Assembly: GCF_002865645.1 (NCBI RefSeq)
Contig: NW_020194685.1
Span: 62,001-126,000 of the forward strand
DNA from: Hyaloscypha bicolor E
Taxonomy: Eukaryota > Ascomycota > Leotiomycetes > Helotiales > Hyaloscyphaceae
Direction of reading: 5' to 3'
Length of the DNA: 64,000 nucleotides
Below the pieces are notes generated by a model. It saw only the letters and a list, made by a program, of their open reading frames with translations, was not told the origin of the DNA and made no database searches. Below are positions 43,890-56,180 of the stretch, in pieces. The stretch's first letter is position 1. Each line of letters opens with the position of its first letter. Made by a program: the position numbers and the translations under genes.

Positions 43890-46800
43890 TTCCTAATCTT
43901 AGTAATATTAAATACTTTATTAATATAGATAATACGGTCCTATATAGGCCTTTATATAATCTATTAGAGACCTAATTAGAAGTATTATATTTATATTTAC
44001 AGGATATACTTTATAAATATTAGATAAGGCCTAGTAAAAGCCTAGTAAAAGTACTTATTCTTTTTGTTTCTAAGAAGAATAAAGAGCTATACCTTTATAT
44101 TAATTATTATAGACTTAACTAAGTTATAATCAAGAATTAATATTTACTTTCTCTTATTAATAAAACCCTTAACTAGTTCCGAGAAGCTAAGATCTTTATA
44201 AAACTAGATCTTAAGAATATATATTATTGGGTAAGAATTCATAAAGAATATAAGTAAAAGACGGCTTTTAGGACTTATTATAGCTATTTTAAATATCTTA
44301 TAATACCTTTTAAGCTAGCTAATATACTAGTTATATTTCAAGTATATATTAATATTATACTTATAGGGCTCCTAAATTATTTCATAATTATTTATTTAGA
44401 TAATATCCTTATTTATTCCCGAAATAAGAATAAATACTATAATTATATTTACTATATACTTACTAGGCTATATAAAAATAACCTGTTTTATAAACTTAAT
44501 AAATATAAGTTTAATATTAAGGAAGTCAAATTTTTGGGCTTTCTTATTAGAATAAAAAGTATTTATATAAATCCTAAATAAGTCTATAATATTATTAAAT
44601 AGCCAGAACCAGAATTATTCTATAATATTTAAGTATTTCTTAGATTTACTAATTTCTACTATAGGTTTATCTATTATTACTTTCAGGTAACTATAGGCTT
44701 AATAGATCTCTTAAAAGAAATAGAAAAGGGCCGGAAATCCGGTTCCTTTATATAAATAAATAAAGTAGCTAAAAGCTTTAAAACTTTAAAAAAAGCTTTT
44801 ACTATAATATCTATTCTAGTTTATTTTAATCTTTTTAAGAAGATTTATATTAAAACTAATATATTAAAATTTATAATTACTAGTACTATTTTATAATAAG
44901 TTAATTCTAGTAATAGCCCAAAAAAATACTAGTATCTAGTAGTATTCTGGTCCCGGAAACTTTCCGGAGCCAAATATAACTATAATATCTATAATAAAGA
45001 GCTATTTATAATTATTAAAGCCTTTAAGTATTAGTACTATTACCTTAAAAGATCCAGGTTTATAATTAAGGTTATTATAGACTATAATAATCTCTAATAT
45101 TTTATAGAAATAAAGTATTTAGAAAACTATTAAATATATTAGATAATATATCTTATAATATATAATTTTAATATTATTTATTATAGAGGCGCCTTAAACC
45201 TAATAAACGGACCTAGTAAAAAACCTAATTATAAAGAAGATTTTATTAATATAATTTGGCTTCTGACCTTTTAGAATAAGCTAAAAGAAGCTTTTATAAT
45301 TATAATTTAGAAGTTCTTATAAATATCTAAAAAGCTCTTTTTTTAAAATAGGTATTATTTAATACTTGCCATATCTATAGTAGCTAAGAAGAAATATTTA
45401 CTATAAGACAAGTAAATAAATTATTTTATAAATCTCTTAATTATAGAATTAGTTAAAAAGCAAAATATAGGGAAATACCTTAAAGGCTCTATTACTATAG
45501 CTAAAATAATAGAGATATCTATAACTATATTATTTAATAGAACTAAAGACTTTTCAGTTTCTCGAGTTTTTGAATTAGATAGTTATAAATACCTAATTCC
45601 CTATATATAGATATATATAGCTACTAAAAGAGCTATAATACTAGCCCTTCTATCTAAATTCCTTCTGGATATTATCTAGGTAGCTTAGAGAAATAATTCT
45701 TAATATTAGAATATTATAAAATAGAGGCTTAGTAAGAAAAATACTAAGAGAAAAGAAATCTGGAAAAATAATTCGGACTTATTTAGGTATTATTTAAGAA
45801 TTATTATACCTAATAATTCCGCTTTATATTAAGAAGTTATAAAGCTTTATTATAATAACCTAATAACTAGATACTATAAAGTAAAGAAAACTCTCAAGCT
45901 CTTTAGAAAGTTCTAGTATTAGAAGAATATAGAAAAAGATATTTATAATTATTATTAAGAATATAATATTTACTAGAGAATTAAGATAAAAAGGCATTTA
46001 TTATATAGTTTATTTAATAATTTACTATAGCCTGAAAGACCCTAGAGTAAGATCTTTATAGATTTTATTATAGGTCTACCATTATATAAGAACCCGATAA
46101 GAGGTCCCAATTTTAATATAATTCTTATAGTTATTAACTAGTACTTTAAAATAGCGAGATATATTATATATTATAAGACTATTAATTCTCTAGAGCTTAC
46201 TAAGATTATATAAGAATATGTTTTCTTAATCTTTAGCTCCCCTAATAGAATTATTTCCGATTAAGAAATAGTATTTACTAGCTAGTTCTAGTCCGCTTTT
46301 TGCTTCTACTTAATATATAAATAGTATTTGAATATAGCTTATTATTCTTAGATAAATAGTTAGATAAAAAGGCAAAACCAGGCCCTAAAATACTATCTGA
46401 GATATTATTATAATACCTAAAAAAAATAACTAGTTTAAAAAGTTATTTTTTATGGAATTTATATATAATAACTTAAAATATTAGGTTTTATAAGATATAT
46501 CTTTCTATATATATTACGGATACTATTCTTAACTTTTATAGAATCCTGAGAATAGAATTATAGAAAAAGTACTAGTTATATATAAAAAACTAGAAATTCT
46601 TAAAATAAAGCAGAGAAAGCTTAAGGATTTATAATATTATATATAAAATAATTAGGAAACCTACTATAGTAAGTACTAGTTAGCTAAATACTATTTTAAA
46701 GAAGTTTAGATAATACTATTAATAAGAAATATTAAACTTAAGGCAGGAAAGCTTAAACCAAAATTTATAAGTCTATTTAGGATTCTTAAATATATTAGTA

Positions 46801-46900
46801 ATTTAGTATATAAGTTAAAACTATTAAATATATATAATTATTTATATTTAACTTTTTATATTTTCTTTCTTAAAGAATATATAATAAAAAAGAGTTAGGA
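43890..46900 (+). pseudogene. Gypsy pol relic: RT, RNase H, integrase (inner element)
   Basis: RT is clear at 44150-44420: FIKLDLKNIYYWVRIHKEYK, KTAFRTYYSYFKYLIIPFKL and YLDNILIYS, where the catalytic second Asp has become Asn. RNase H follows near 44930-45010 (VVFWSRKLSGAKYNYNIYNK). Integrase is seen near 46030-46270 (FIDFIIGLPLYKNP, NRIISD). A C-terminal block near 46750-46850 looks like the SH3-like tail. Frequent TAA/TAG codons stand at Gln and Trp positions, so no product can be made. Confidence 0.9.
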
Positions 46901-48899
46901 GCTATATTTATATTTCTCTAGAGAACTTCCGGAATTAGTAAATAATAATAAAAAATAAAAATAAAAAATAGAAGCTATTATTAATTACTAATAAAATAAT
47001 AGAAATAAGAAGTAATAGTATTTAATTAAATAAAAAGCCTGGCCTAAAAATTATAATATCTAATTATTTACTTTTCTTAACCTTAAAAATTCTAAGGAAC
47101 TTCTAAAATCATATAATTAAAATTATAGTTTAGAATCTAAAACTACCTTTTAATAATTTCTTAAAATTAAAAAGAATTCTGGACTATTAAGAAAAAGACT
47201 ATTTAAAAGAAAGAGAGAACCTAAATAGCTAAGAAAAGACCCGAAATAGTAATAGAAATACTTTTTTCCTGGGTTTTTTACCTATAAAGGTTTTCCAGGA
47301 TTTTATTAAGGCTTATAAGAATTATATTTAAATTATTAGAAAAAGGTTTAGAATTAAGAAAAATTTATTATAGGTAAACTAGTTATAGGTATCTCAAATA
47401 AATAAACTCTAATTTCTATAAATTTCTAATTCCTAAAGCAAGAATACTAAATACCGGCCCTATTTAGGACTTAGTAAAAAATTAGCTAATACTTTCCGGA
47501 ATTTGCTTATTTCTTAATAAGATATAATTATATTATAATAATATTAGTATTAAGAATATTAAGAAAAGCAAGTAAGGAACTTATAATAGTTATATATATT
47601 TTATAAAAGGCCCGAACTTCTAAAGTCAGGTCTCGAATAATTATAAGTATTATATTATTAGTATTTAAAGTACTAGTAATAAACTATTTAGTAATTTCGG
47701 TAATAAGCTTAGTAATAAGATTAATACCTTAAAGATAGATATTATAGTATTTCTTTAAGAAATTAGTAAGTACCTAAGTATATTAGAAAAAACTTATTTT
47801 TAGAATACTAACCCAAGTAGTATTATTATCTATTTTATTAAGATAAGAAAAAGAATTCCAAAGCTTATTAGTATTCTTCTAGTCTTTAAAAACCTAATTA
47901 ATAGTATTATTCTTATTAGTATAATATTATTTAGGATATATTTTAAGAAATTTCTTAAAGATTATAATAGTATCTTCCCAGAACTAGTAAGCCTCTAATA
48001 AGTAATAAGAAATCTGAAATTATATTAGCTTTAATAAATATTAAAGCTAAAGAACTTACTAATATATAAGACTTAGAACTCTTATTATAATAGTTATAAT
48101 TCTTCTTACTAAGTACTATAATATATAAGATAAAGAAATTAATAAGTAAATACTTGAAATATTTCAAGTATTTATTAGTAATAGGAAAAGAGGCTATAAG
48201 ATTACTTTTATATTTATTATTATATAGGTAAATAATAAAGTTAGAAGAAAATATTATAAAATTAATTAAAAATAATTAAAGAAGGCTTAGAGAAAAGTAG
48301 AAAAAAAGGCTAGAAAGTAATAATAAAAAAAGTTATTATATATATAATTATTAGAAAGAAAGAAAATATATAGTAATATAAAGAGGTTCTTTTATAAAAA
48401 TAGAGAACTACCTAGATTAATTACTAGTTTTCGTACTAGTCCTAATTAGAAACTAGTATAACTAATTAATATATATTCTTAGAAGCCTATAAATAATTTC
48501 TAGGATCTCAGAAATATTTATATAGGTTTCTTATATAAATATTTATTAAATTCTTTCTATATAGCTATTTAGATTATTCTAATACGAGATCTAATAAGTA
48601 GTATTAATTTTATAGAATAGTATCTTAGTACTTTGAATTAAGCTAATTAGAATACTCAGATCCCAAATAAAATTGCAATTACTAGCTAGTTCCTATATCT
48701 GGGATATAATTATCCTTTCTTCTTACTTACTTAGCTCTAATCTAATTAGATGATTTTTATATCTATTATCCAGATTATATTAGTAAAACCACCTCCTAAG
48801 ATACTAGAAGTTTACTTCAATTAAATAAATAATTAATTAAATATTTACTAGGATAAATTAATGGATCTTAGGAATAAGATTCTAGAAAAGAGATATAGT

Positions 48900-49197
48900 T
48901 ATAATATATATAGGGTTATATATAACTTAAGAGTATATAACGAACCTCGGATATTACAGGTATTAATTAGGGAAATTAGAGGCCCTTTAATTTTATAACT
49001 AATTACTATTTATATTATAAGTATTAGGCTTATAAATTACTAATTATATATATATTATTAGGGTCTTCTATTTAGAGGGGGCTTCTCTGGACCTTATAGA
49101 AGGAACAGAGATTAGTTCTATACTAAATTTAATACTATAGTTTTATAACTCACTAATTCATTCTATTATCTTATTACTTACTAATAAATACCTTATA
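48900..49197 (+). repeat. 3' LTR of the inner Gypsy element
   Basis: A 298-bp direct repeat of 41367-41664. It is followed at once by the target duplication TAATA and then by the resumed RT gene of the outer element. Confidence 0.92.
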
Positions 49198-49600
49198 TAA
49201 TAATTTATATAAACTATATAATAGAATTAGTAGCTCTCTGAGATAATATAATTATTTTTAATAGTTCTAGAAATATTATAAATATAGTTAAATCTCTATT
49301 ATAAGTATCTAATATAAGTTAATTATATCCGGAAAAGAAATTAATTAAAGAAATATAAATATATCTAGTAAATTCCTTTAAGATCTTATTAGTAAACGGG
49401 AATAGGTTAGTATTTTATAGGATTACTAAATTCATCTTTATAGTAATATTAATTAGTTTATAAGTTCTAGTAATCTTTTTTGTAATTAAGAACTATAGAT
49501 TTTAGTAAGGTTTATTATATTTCTTAAAAACTCTATAATCTAAGTATTCTAATAGTATTTTTACTATTACTAGTATTAGAGCTTTAGAATATAGGAAATT
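49198..49600 (-). pseudogene. Gypsy RT relic, N-terminal part (outer element)
   Basis: Minus-strand frame with FLITKKITRTYKLINITIKM, NLFPFTNKILKEFTRYI, SLINFFSGYN and ILSQRATNS. This is the Gypsy RT order leading to the active-site strand. It breaks off at the inner element and continues at 41366 (FINDIGIK). The relics at higher coordinates (50-54 kb) should be the protease and gag region but were not resolved. Confidence 0.8.
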
Positions 49601-52600
49601 CTTCTCTTATTAGGCCTTATATTTAATAGTCTTAATTAGAATAAGTAAACTAATATTTTTATAAACTTTTCCTATTTCTTTCTAATTAAATATAATTATA
49701 CTTTCTTAATTAATTATTAATTCTCGGAATATAGCTAGTTCTTTTTCCTAGAGCCAGTTACTAATATCTAATTATTTAAGGCATTTTAAAATAAGTTATA
49801 AATCTCTTAAAATAGCTAATATTCTTAATAAAAGGTAATTTTTATATTTCCTAATATACTTTTATAAATATTCTCTAGCTTTAGATTTCTTAAACTAGTT
49901 CGGATATTTACTAGGGCCTTCTCTAGTTCTATTATTAGTATTTACTAGTTAAATCTTCTTATTCTTTATTTTATATGTTTTCGTAACTAGAAATAAATTT
50001 TAATTATTATCTTTTTTTTAAAAGCTATAGCTATTTTTTCTAGTACTTTTTTTTATCTAATCTCCGGAATTTATAACCTTTCTATTTAGCTTCTTCCTAG
50101 TTAGATATAAAAAATATCTTTTTATCTAGTATTTTAATATATTTTCCTTAAGTTCCTATATATTCCAGAATTCTATCTAGTCTTAGGTTTTATATTTCTT
50201 AGTTTCGGAAATATATTTCTTTATTATTAGGAAATACTATTTTATTTCTTTTTTTAGAAATATCTTTACTTAATATTTCTTTTACTTCTTTTTTTATTAA
50301 ATCCGGAACTACTCTTAATAATATTCTAATTAGAGTCTTTTCTACTTTAGTTTCTCTAAAAATATTATTAATTTCCTAAACTTCTAAATCCAAAATAAAA
50401 GAATTTATAGGAAATTCTAATACTTTTCTATTTCTTCTAATATTACTACTAGTTATAATACCAGGCTCTATTTTTTCTTTTTACTTTTAGTTTTCTATTT
50501 TATATTACTTAATTCCTTAATTCTAGAAACTTAATACTTTTAAACTATTATTTTCTTTTATTTCCTGGTATTCTTTAAAAGTAAAATAATTATAATAGTA
50601 TAAGTATTCTAGTTATTTTTAGAATTAGTAAATCTTTTATTCTATAAACTATTATTCTTATATATAATATTTATTTTTATTTTTACTAAGAATAATTAAC
50701 TAAATAAAATCTTTAAAACTTTTTTAATTAAGAAAAATATATTCTTATATTCTACTTTATTTATAACCTTAGTTCTAAGCTTTATTATTCTTATAAATCC
50801 AAATTCTACTCTAGTAATAATAGATATTTAATAATCTATAGTATTATATATTACTTTACTAATACTTCTAGAGATCTTTTTAAAGAAAATATTAACTTTA
50901 GTTCTAGTATTAATTATTTCTTTATATTTAATACTTCCTTAAGATTCTTAAAATACGAATTAGAGATATAGAAATTATATAATATATTTATAAGCTAGTA
51001 ATATTCGAATATTAATACTATTACCTTTAAATTAAATAATTCTATTAGTATTAGGTACTTAAGCTAGTATTTCTAATTCCTTAAATATTCTATTTATTAT
51101 ATAAGCTATAGTTACTAGTTTTATAGATTTCCTAATATATCTAACTATACTTAATATAATAGTATTTCCTATTTATAAGATAATAAGATAGGAAGTATTA
51201 TCCTTAATCTATTAGTTTTAAAATATAATAGCTAGATCTAGTATTTTTAAAATATTAATAAGTATTCTTATTTCTTTCTAAATTCTTAGAAATAGAATAA
51301 TTGCTTTTCTTAATAATCTTATTAGAATATTATTAATTTTAGGAGTCCTATATTTATTATAGTTAAAAATATATTAGGTTCCTAATTTATTCTATTTATT
51401 TCCGGAAGTATTAATATTTATATTTTTAGCTAGGCTATTTTTTTATTTATTATTTCTCGAAATAGTATTCTTCTGGCCTCTTATATAAAATAGCTTTTTT
51501 TCTATTCTAGCTTGTTTTTGGAAAACTTCCTTAGCTATTTTTACCTCTTTTCTCTTTTTCTTTAATAAGGAACCTATTATAATATTAATAGAAATACTAT
51601 TTATAGCCAAATCTTAGTATTATTTATTAATTCCAGAACCTAAAGTATTAGTAATTTCAATATAATTTCCTCTAAAGCAAAGTAGTTATTTAGATTCTTT
51701 AGGTATAACTTGCTTGCTTCTATATATAAATCCCGGTTAGCTAGTTTCCTTTTCTCTTTCTTGCCTAGTAAACTAGGTATTTCTTATTAATCTCTAAATA
51801 TTTTTGAATTAAGTATTTAAATTATAATTAAATTCTTTTTCTCGGATTTAGGAAATAATTTAGTTAAACTATTAGTACTTACTAGTAAGGAAAAAGGAAA
51901 TGCTTTCTTATCTAGGCTTAAATAGCCCTTTATATTATTTTCTATTAAATTAGTAAATATATTTATAATTTATAAGCTTTTCTATTAATAAGTAATAGAA
52001 TTAAGAAATATAAATATATTCTAAATTAATATTATTATTTTTATTTCTATTATAATACTTATAATAAATTCGTTCTTTTAGTTCTAGATTTATATTATAG
52101 GCTATATTAACTTAAATAGTATTTTCTAATTATATTTGAAACTAACTTTTTCTAGAATATAGTTATTTAGATTCTTTATTTATTCTAGCTCAATTACTAT
52201 AGCTATTATAGTATTTTTTATAACCTTTACTATAAATTCTAGTATATTTTCCCCAAAAACCCGAATTATATTTACTAGGCTATTAATACTATTATACTTA
52301 TTATAGTTAGCTAGATTATATAAGCAGGCTATAAATATTTTCCCGAATTATAATAATAGCTATATTAAGTTATTTCTATAGGTCTTCTTAAGTTATAGTA
52401 GTAATAGATAGTTTTTCTAGACTTTTTACTAGCTAGTTAATATTATTTTCCTTGGATTTACTACTTTTAGTAGATTTCATATAATTAGCTATAAGCTAGA
52501 TTCTTTTCTTATTTATACTAGTAATAGGTTTAGGAAATATAATAGAAGGAACTAGTAAAGAATAATTATTTTCTGGTTTAGAAACTATATTATAAACTAT

Positions 52601-54239
52601 TATATTCAAATATTCTTATTTAAGTCTAGATATATCTAGGTTATTAGTAATATTAAAATAGTATTTCTTTTTTTTATACTAATAGAATATTACTACCTTC
52701 TTATATATCTTACTATATTTATAAATAGAAACATTTATAGGCTCGAAGTTTATATTTTTAAGAATATAATCTCTTACTAGAATAAATAATTTTTTTATAA
52801 ATTCTTAATACTAAGTAATTTCATTAATTTCTTTTCTTTTTAGTAATTTCTTTAATACTTTATTAAATATATTAATATAAGACTTAAAAGAGGTCTCTTT
52901 ATTCTAGGCTTATATAATAATCTAATTAAGAAAGTTATAGCTAATTTTGAGTATTTCTTAGTTATATTCTCGGAATTCCTTTAGTAAGGCCTTAAAAAAC
53001 TTGGTTTTCTAGTAATTTTCTAGGTTATTAATATAGTATTCTAGTATAGCCTTAATCTAATTCTTATAAATAAGAGAGATATAATAAATAATTCTTTCTT
53101 TTTTAGTATTATCGGGAATATAATAGTTCTTATATATATTTATATACTATTTCAAAAATATAGAAATATTACTTCCCTAAAACTATAATACTTTAGGAGC
53201 TCTTATATATAGTAGGTTTAAACCCGGTACTAGTATATACTTATTTTCGGCTATATTAATCTCAATAATTTCTTTTATAATTAATTATAGAGTTTCTGTA
53301 TCTGAGACTTCTACTAATAAGATTTCTAAAGAACTAATTTCTTATTTAAATATATCTTTTAGTTTAGGAATCGGAATTAGGGAAAAACCGGTTAATAATA
53401 ATAGATATAGTTAAGGTTTGAGTTTCGGTATTAGTAATAATAAAGTAATAGCTTTTCTAGTCTTATTTCTATTACTTATATTCCCTTTCTTATTTCTTTA
53501 GCTTAATACCTATAGTATTTTCTCTTAATTTTACTAAACTAGGCATATCTATTAATATTATTAAAAGTAATAATAAAACTAATAAATATAATTTTGCTAA
53601 TTTTTCTGACTTTTCTAAATTCTCTTTTATTTCTCTACTTAATATCTATTTCTTTCTCTAAAAGCTTCTCTAGTTTATTTATATAATTTCTTATTTCTGA
53701 TTTCTATTTATTATTTTATTTAAAATTAAGGATATTTTCTTTTTTAGATATCTTTTTCGGATTTAGAAATAAGCTTTTTTACTAAAACTAATATTACCTT
53801 TATTCCGGTCTTTACTATAACTAAAAATAATATATAAATTAATAATATAACTTTATTTCCGAATACTAAAGTCTATTTCTAACTAAGATCTAATTTATAT
53901 TATTTTAGTATAATATTTCTTATTTTATTTTCTCTATTTCTTTTTCTTTTATAATTAGCCTTTATTTCTATTATTTCTATATACTATACTAGTAATTATA
54001 TCTTATAGCTAACTTATATCTAAGTTACTAGATATATTAGAAATTAATATAAGATACTAAAATTAATACTTATATATCTTTAATATTTTGGCCTTAGGCT
54101 TAAGGTATTATAATAGCCTTTTTTCTTCTCTAACTTACTAAGCTAATAATTTGCCTTATAAATATTTCTTAGAACTTTATAAAAGTATTATCTTAATTAT
54201 AAAGTTTCTATTCTCCCTATATTACTTATTATAAAATAT

Positions 54240-54541
54240 ATGAAAGGGAAATTATAATAAGACAAAAACCCATATAAAGTATACTAGAGTATAAAATATA
54301 ACTTAATAGTAAAATAATAAATTAAAAGTATAAATAATAAAGTATAAATAGTATATAGTATATAAAAGCTTAATTAATTAAATACTTATAAAGAATTATT
54401 TTCTAAGTCTATAGAAAAACTAGCTCTCTTATATAATTTCTACAAGTTATATATAAAAGGCTATAGCCTTTACTATATAACCTAAACCTTAAAACCGCCA
54501 AAACAATATAATTTTTAACGAGTATAGCCTGCCGTATTATA
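54240..54541 (-). repeat. 5' LTR of the outer Gypsy element
   Basis: A 302-bp direct repeat of 33676-33977, followed by TTAGT, which also precedes the other copy. Confidence 0.88.
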
Positions 54542-55279
54542 TTAGTTAAATAAATAAATAGCTATATAAAGCCAAAATAATAAATAAAGTTCTCTAATAA
54601 CTATAGAAAGCCTTTATAATATAGTTCTAATAGCTATTAGAGCTAGTAATATAGCAGGCAAACTTAATAATAAATCTGGCTATATAAATTAAATTAATTA
54701 ATAAATATATAATAATCCCGAATTCTTTATAAATATAAATATTTATTTTATTTTATATATTTCCTTAATCTTCTTTTATAAAGTAACCAAAAGCCTGTTT
54801 TTTAAACTCTAATAAATTTAATAGAGATAACTTGATTTTGTATTTCTAGTTTAAAAAACTCTTATAAGTAAAGCTAGAAATTAATAAAAAGATAATTAGT
54901 AAAAAGAAAGAAAGAATTTTTAATATAAATTCGAATATTTATCTAAAAAAGTAATAATATAACGGCGGGATTAAGGTAATAGTATAAAGGCTCAAAGATC
55001 CAGGAAAATCCCATATATTAAGAATACTAAGCTAAAGAGAAGAAGGAGAGAGAGGGAAGGAAAGGGGATAAAAGAAGGGAAATACTAGCTAAAATCACTA
55101 AAACGCCGGCTAGCTAGGTAAAACCAGTCATGTGACAGCTACCCCCCTTTGGCCCCCAGCCAGTGCCGTCACATTACCCCCCCGGAAACCAAATCTGAAT
55201 GCCCTCATTCAGGTATATAAAGAAAATAGGGTTTTAACGAAACCCCTAAAACGGCCAGCTTTTAATAGTCACTGTCTGA

Positions 55280-55810
55280 CTAATAGCCACTACCTCTACC
55301 TGAGGCCTCAGAACTAGCCTCAGACCCAAAATCGTCCACAGAACCGTCCGCAGAACCGTTCATAGAGCCCAAATCATCTACAGAGTCCAAATCGTCCCCA
55401 GAACCATTCGCAGAACCAAGCTCGTCCAGGAAACCGTCCAGAGAACCAAGCTCGTCTAGGAAGCCGTCTAGAGAGCCGAGCTCGTCCAGGAAATCGTCTA
55501 TAGAACTGTCTACAGAGCTAGAATTATCTATAGAACTATTCGCAGAACCCAAATCGTCTGCAGAGCCAGACTCTTCCGTTCTTCCGTTATTAGAAGAGGA
55601 TAACTTGCCGGTAAGAGAACGCCGTATATAAGCCTCTGGGGCAGAATTATCCGAATCGTCCGAATTAGAGGAGTAATATCGTATAAGGGGCGGCCGTACG
55701 AGAGGCGAACGAGGGAGGGGCGAACGAGGGAGAGGCGAACGAGGAAGGGGCGAACGAGGAAGGGGCGAACGAGGAAAGGGCGAACGTGAGATAATTGCTT
55801 CTGTTTTAAA
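55280..55810 (-). other. Repeat-rich acidic open frame inside the short LTR element
   Basis: A 176-codon open minus-strand frame without an ATG near its start. The first part is a pentapeptide repeat (RSPLP/RSPFP, six units) encoded by a 15-bp minisatellite. The rest is Ser/Asp-rich and contains three units of about ten residues (FLDELGSLDG). The frame ends in SGRGSGY. No known domain is recognised. It could be a degenerate gag-like or captured sequence, or an open frame produced by in-frame tandem repeats alone. Confidence 0.4.
55701..55790. repeat. 15-bp minisatellite, six units
   Basis: Six contiguous copies of a unit like AGGGGCGAACGAGGA, with G/A variation between units. It is GC-rich in the midst of AT-rich DNA. 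Confidence 0.9.
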
Positions 55811-55968
55811 TCAGTAAACTAGAACCGATTACCGGGTTTCTTCCGTTTTAAATCGGGAACCCGAAACCGATTAGCATATCTCTTGTTTTAAACCGGAGGA
55901 TCGCCGATTCTTGGAAGGGGGTACTAGTTCTTTTGCTCTCGTTAATATTAAGGAAAGTGTACCGTCTG

Positions 55969-56180
55969 CTCTAGTTAAGGGCCAGACTCCAAGGTTAACT
56001 GGGTCATAGAGGGCAGGAATCTTTCTTCTTTTAAGTCGGTAGAGGACCGACTATTAGGTTATCGTCTATTCTAGTCAAGGGCCAAACTCCGAGATTAACT
56101 AGGTTATAGAGGACAGGGATATCATTTGCTCTAGTTAAGGGCCAGACTCCAAGGTTAACTGGATCTTGGAGGATATAGGT
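55969..56180. repeat. Three copies of a ~50-bp unit in the short LTR element
   Basis: Units beginning near 55969, 56069 and 56129 share CTAGTTAAGGGCCAGACTCC followed by AGGTTAACTGG-type sequence. They lie between the 5' LTR and the acidic open frame, in the leader of the element. Confidence 0.8.

Larger units (their letters stand above)
41367..49197 (+). mobile_element. Inner Gypsy LTR retrotransposon (7.83 kb), nested
   Basis: Identical-length 298-bp LTRs (41367-41664 and 48900-49197) are flanked by the 5-bp target duplication TAATA (41362-41366 and 49198-49202). The left LTR starts TGTAATATATATAAGG; in the right copy TG has become TA. The interior reads gag then protease, RT, RNase H and integrase on the plus strand, the Ty3/Gypsy order. 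It is inserted into the RT gene of the outer element in the opposite orientation. The left LTR keeps more G and C (for example GGTCGCACGTGAC), so the copies have been mutated unevenly. Confidence 0.95.
33676..54541 (-). mobile_element. Outer Gypsy LTR retrotransposon, RIP-mutated, interrupted
   Basis: Two direct 302-bp repeats (33676-33977 and 54240-54541) start ATGA(G/A)AGGGAAA and end CTATACTATA or GTATTATA. TTAGT occurs directly outside both, a likely 5-bp target duplication. The pol relics between them read on the minus strand, so the 54240-54541 copy is the 5' LTR. Removing the nested element at 41367-49197 leaves about 13 kb. Differences between the LTRs are almost all transitions. All frames are riddled with TAA/TAG stops, so the element is dead. 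Confidence 0.85.

Noticed and set aside
47955..48167. 70-aa minus-strand open frame in the AT-rich block
   Set aside because: Made of AT-rich codons (Tyr, Lys, Asn, Ile) inside the inner Gypsy element, and not a gene.
55701..55790. CRISPR-like array, because of regular short repeats
   Set aside because: The 15-bp units are contiguous without spacers, in a eukaryotic LTR element, so this is a minisatellite.
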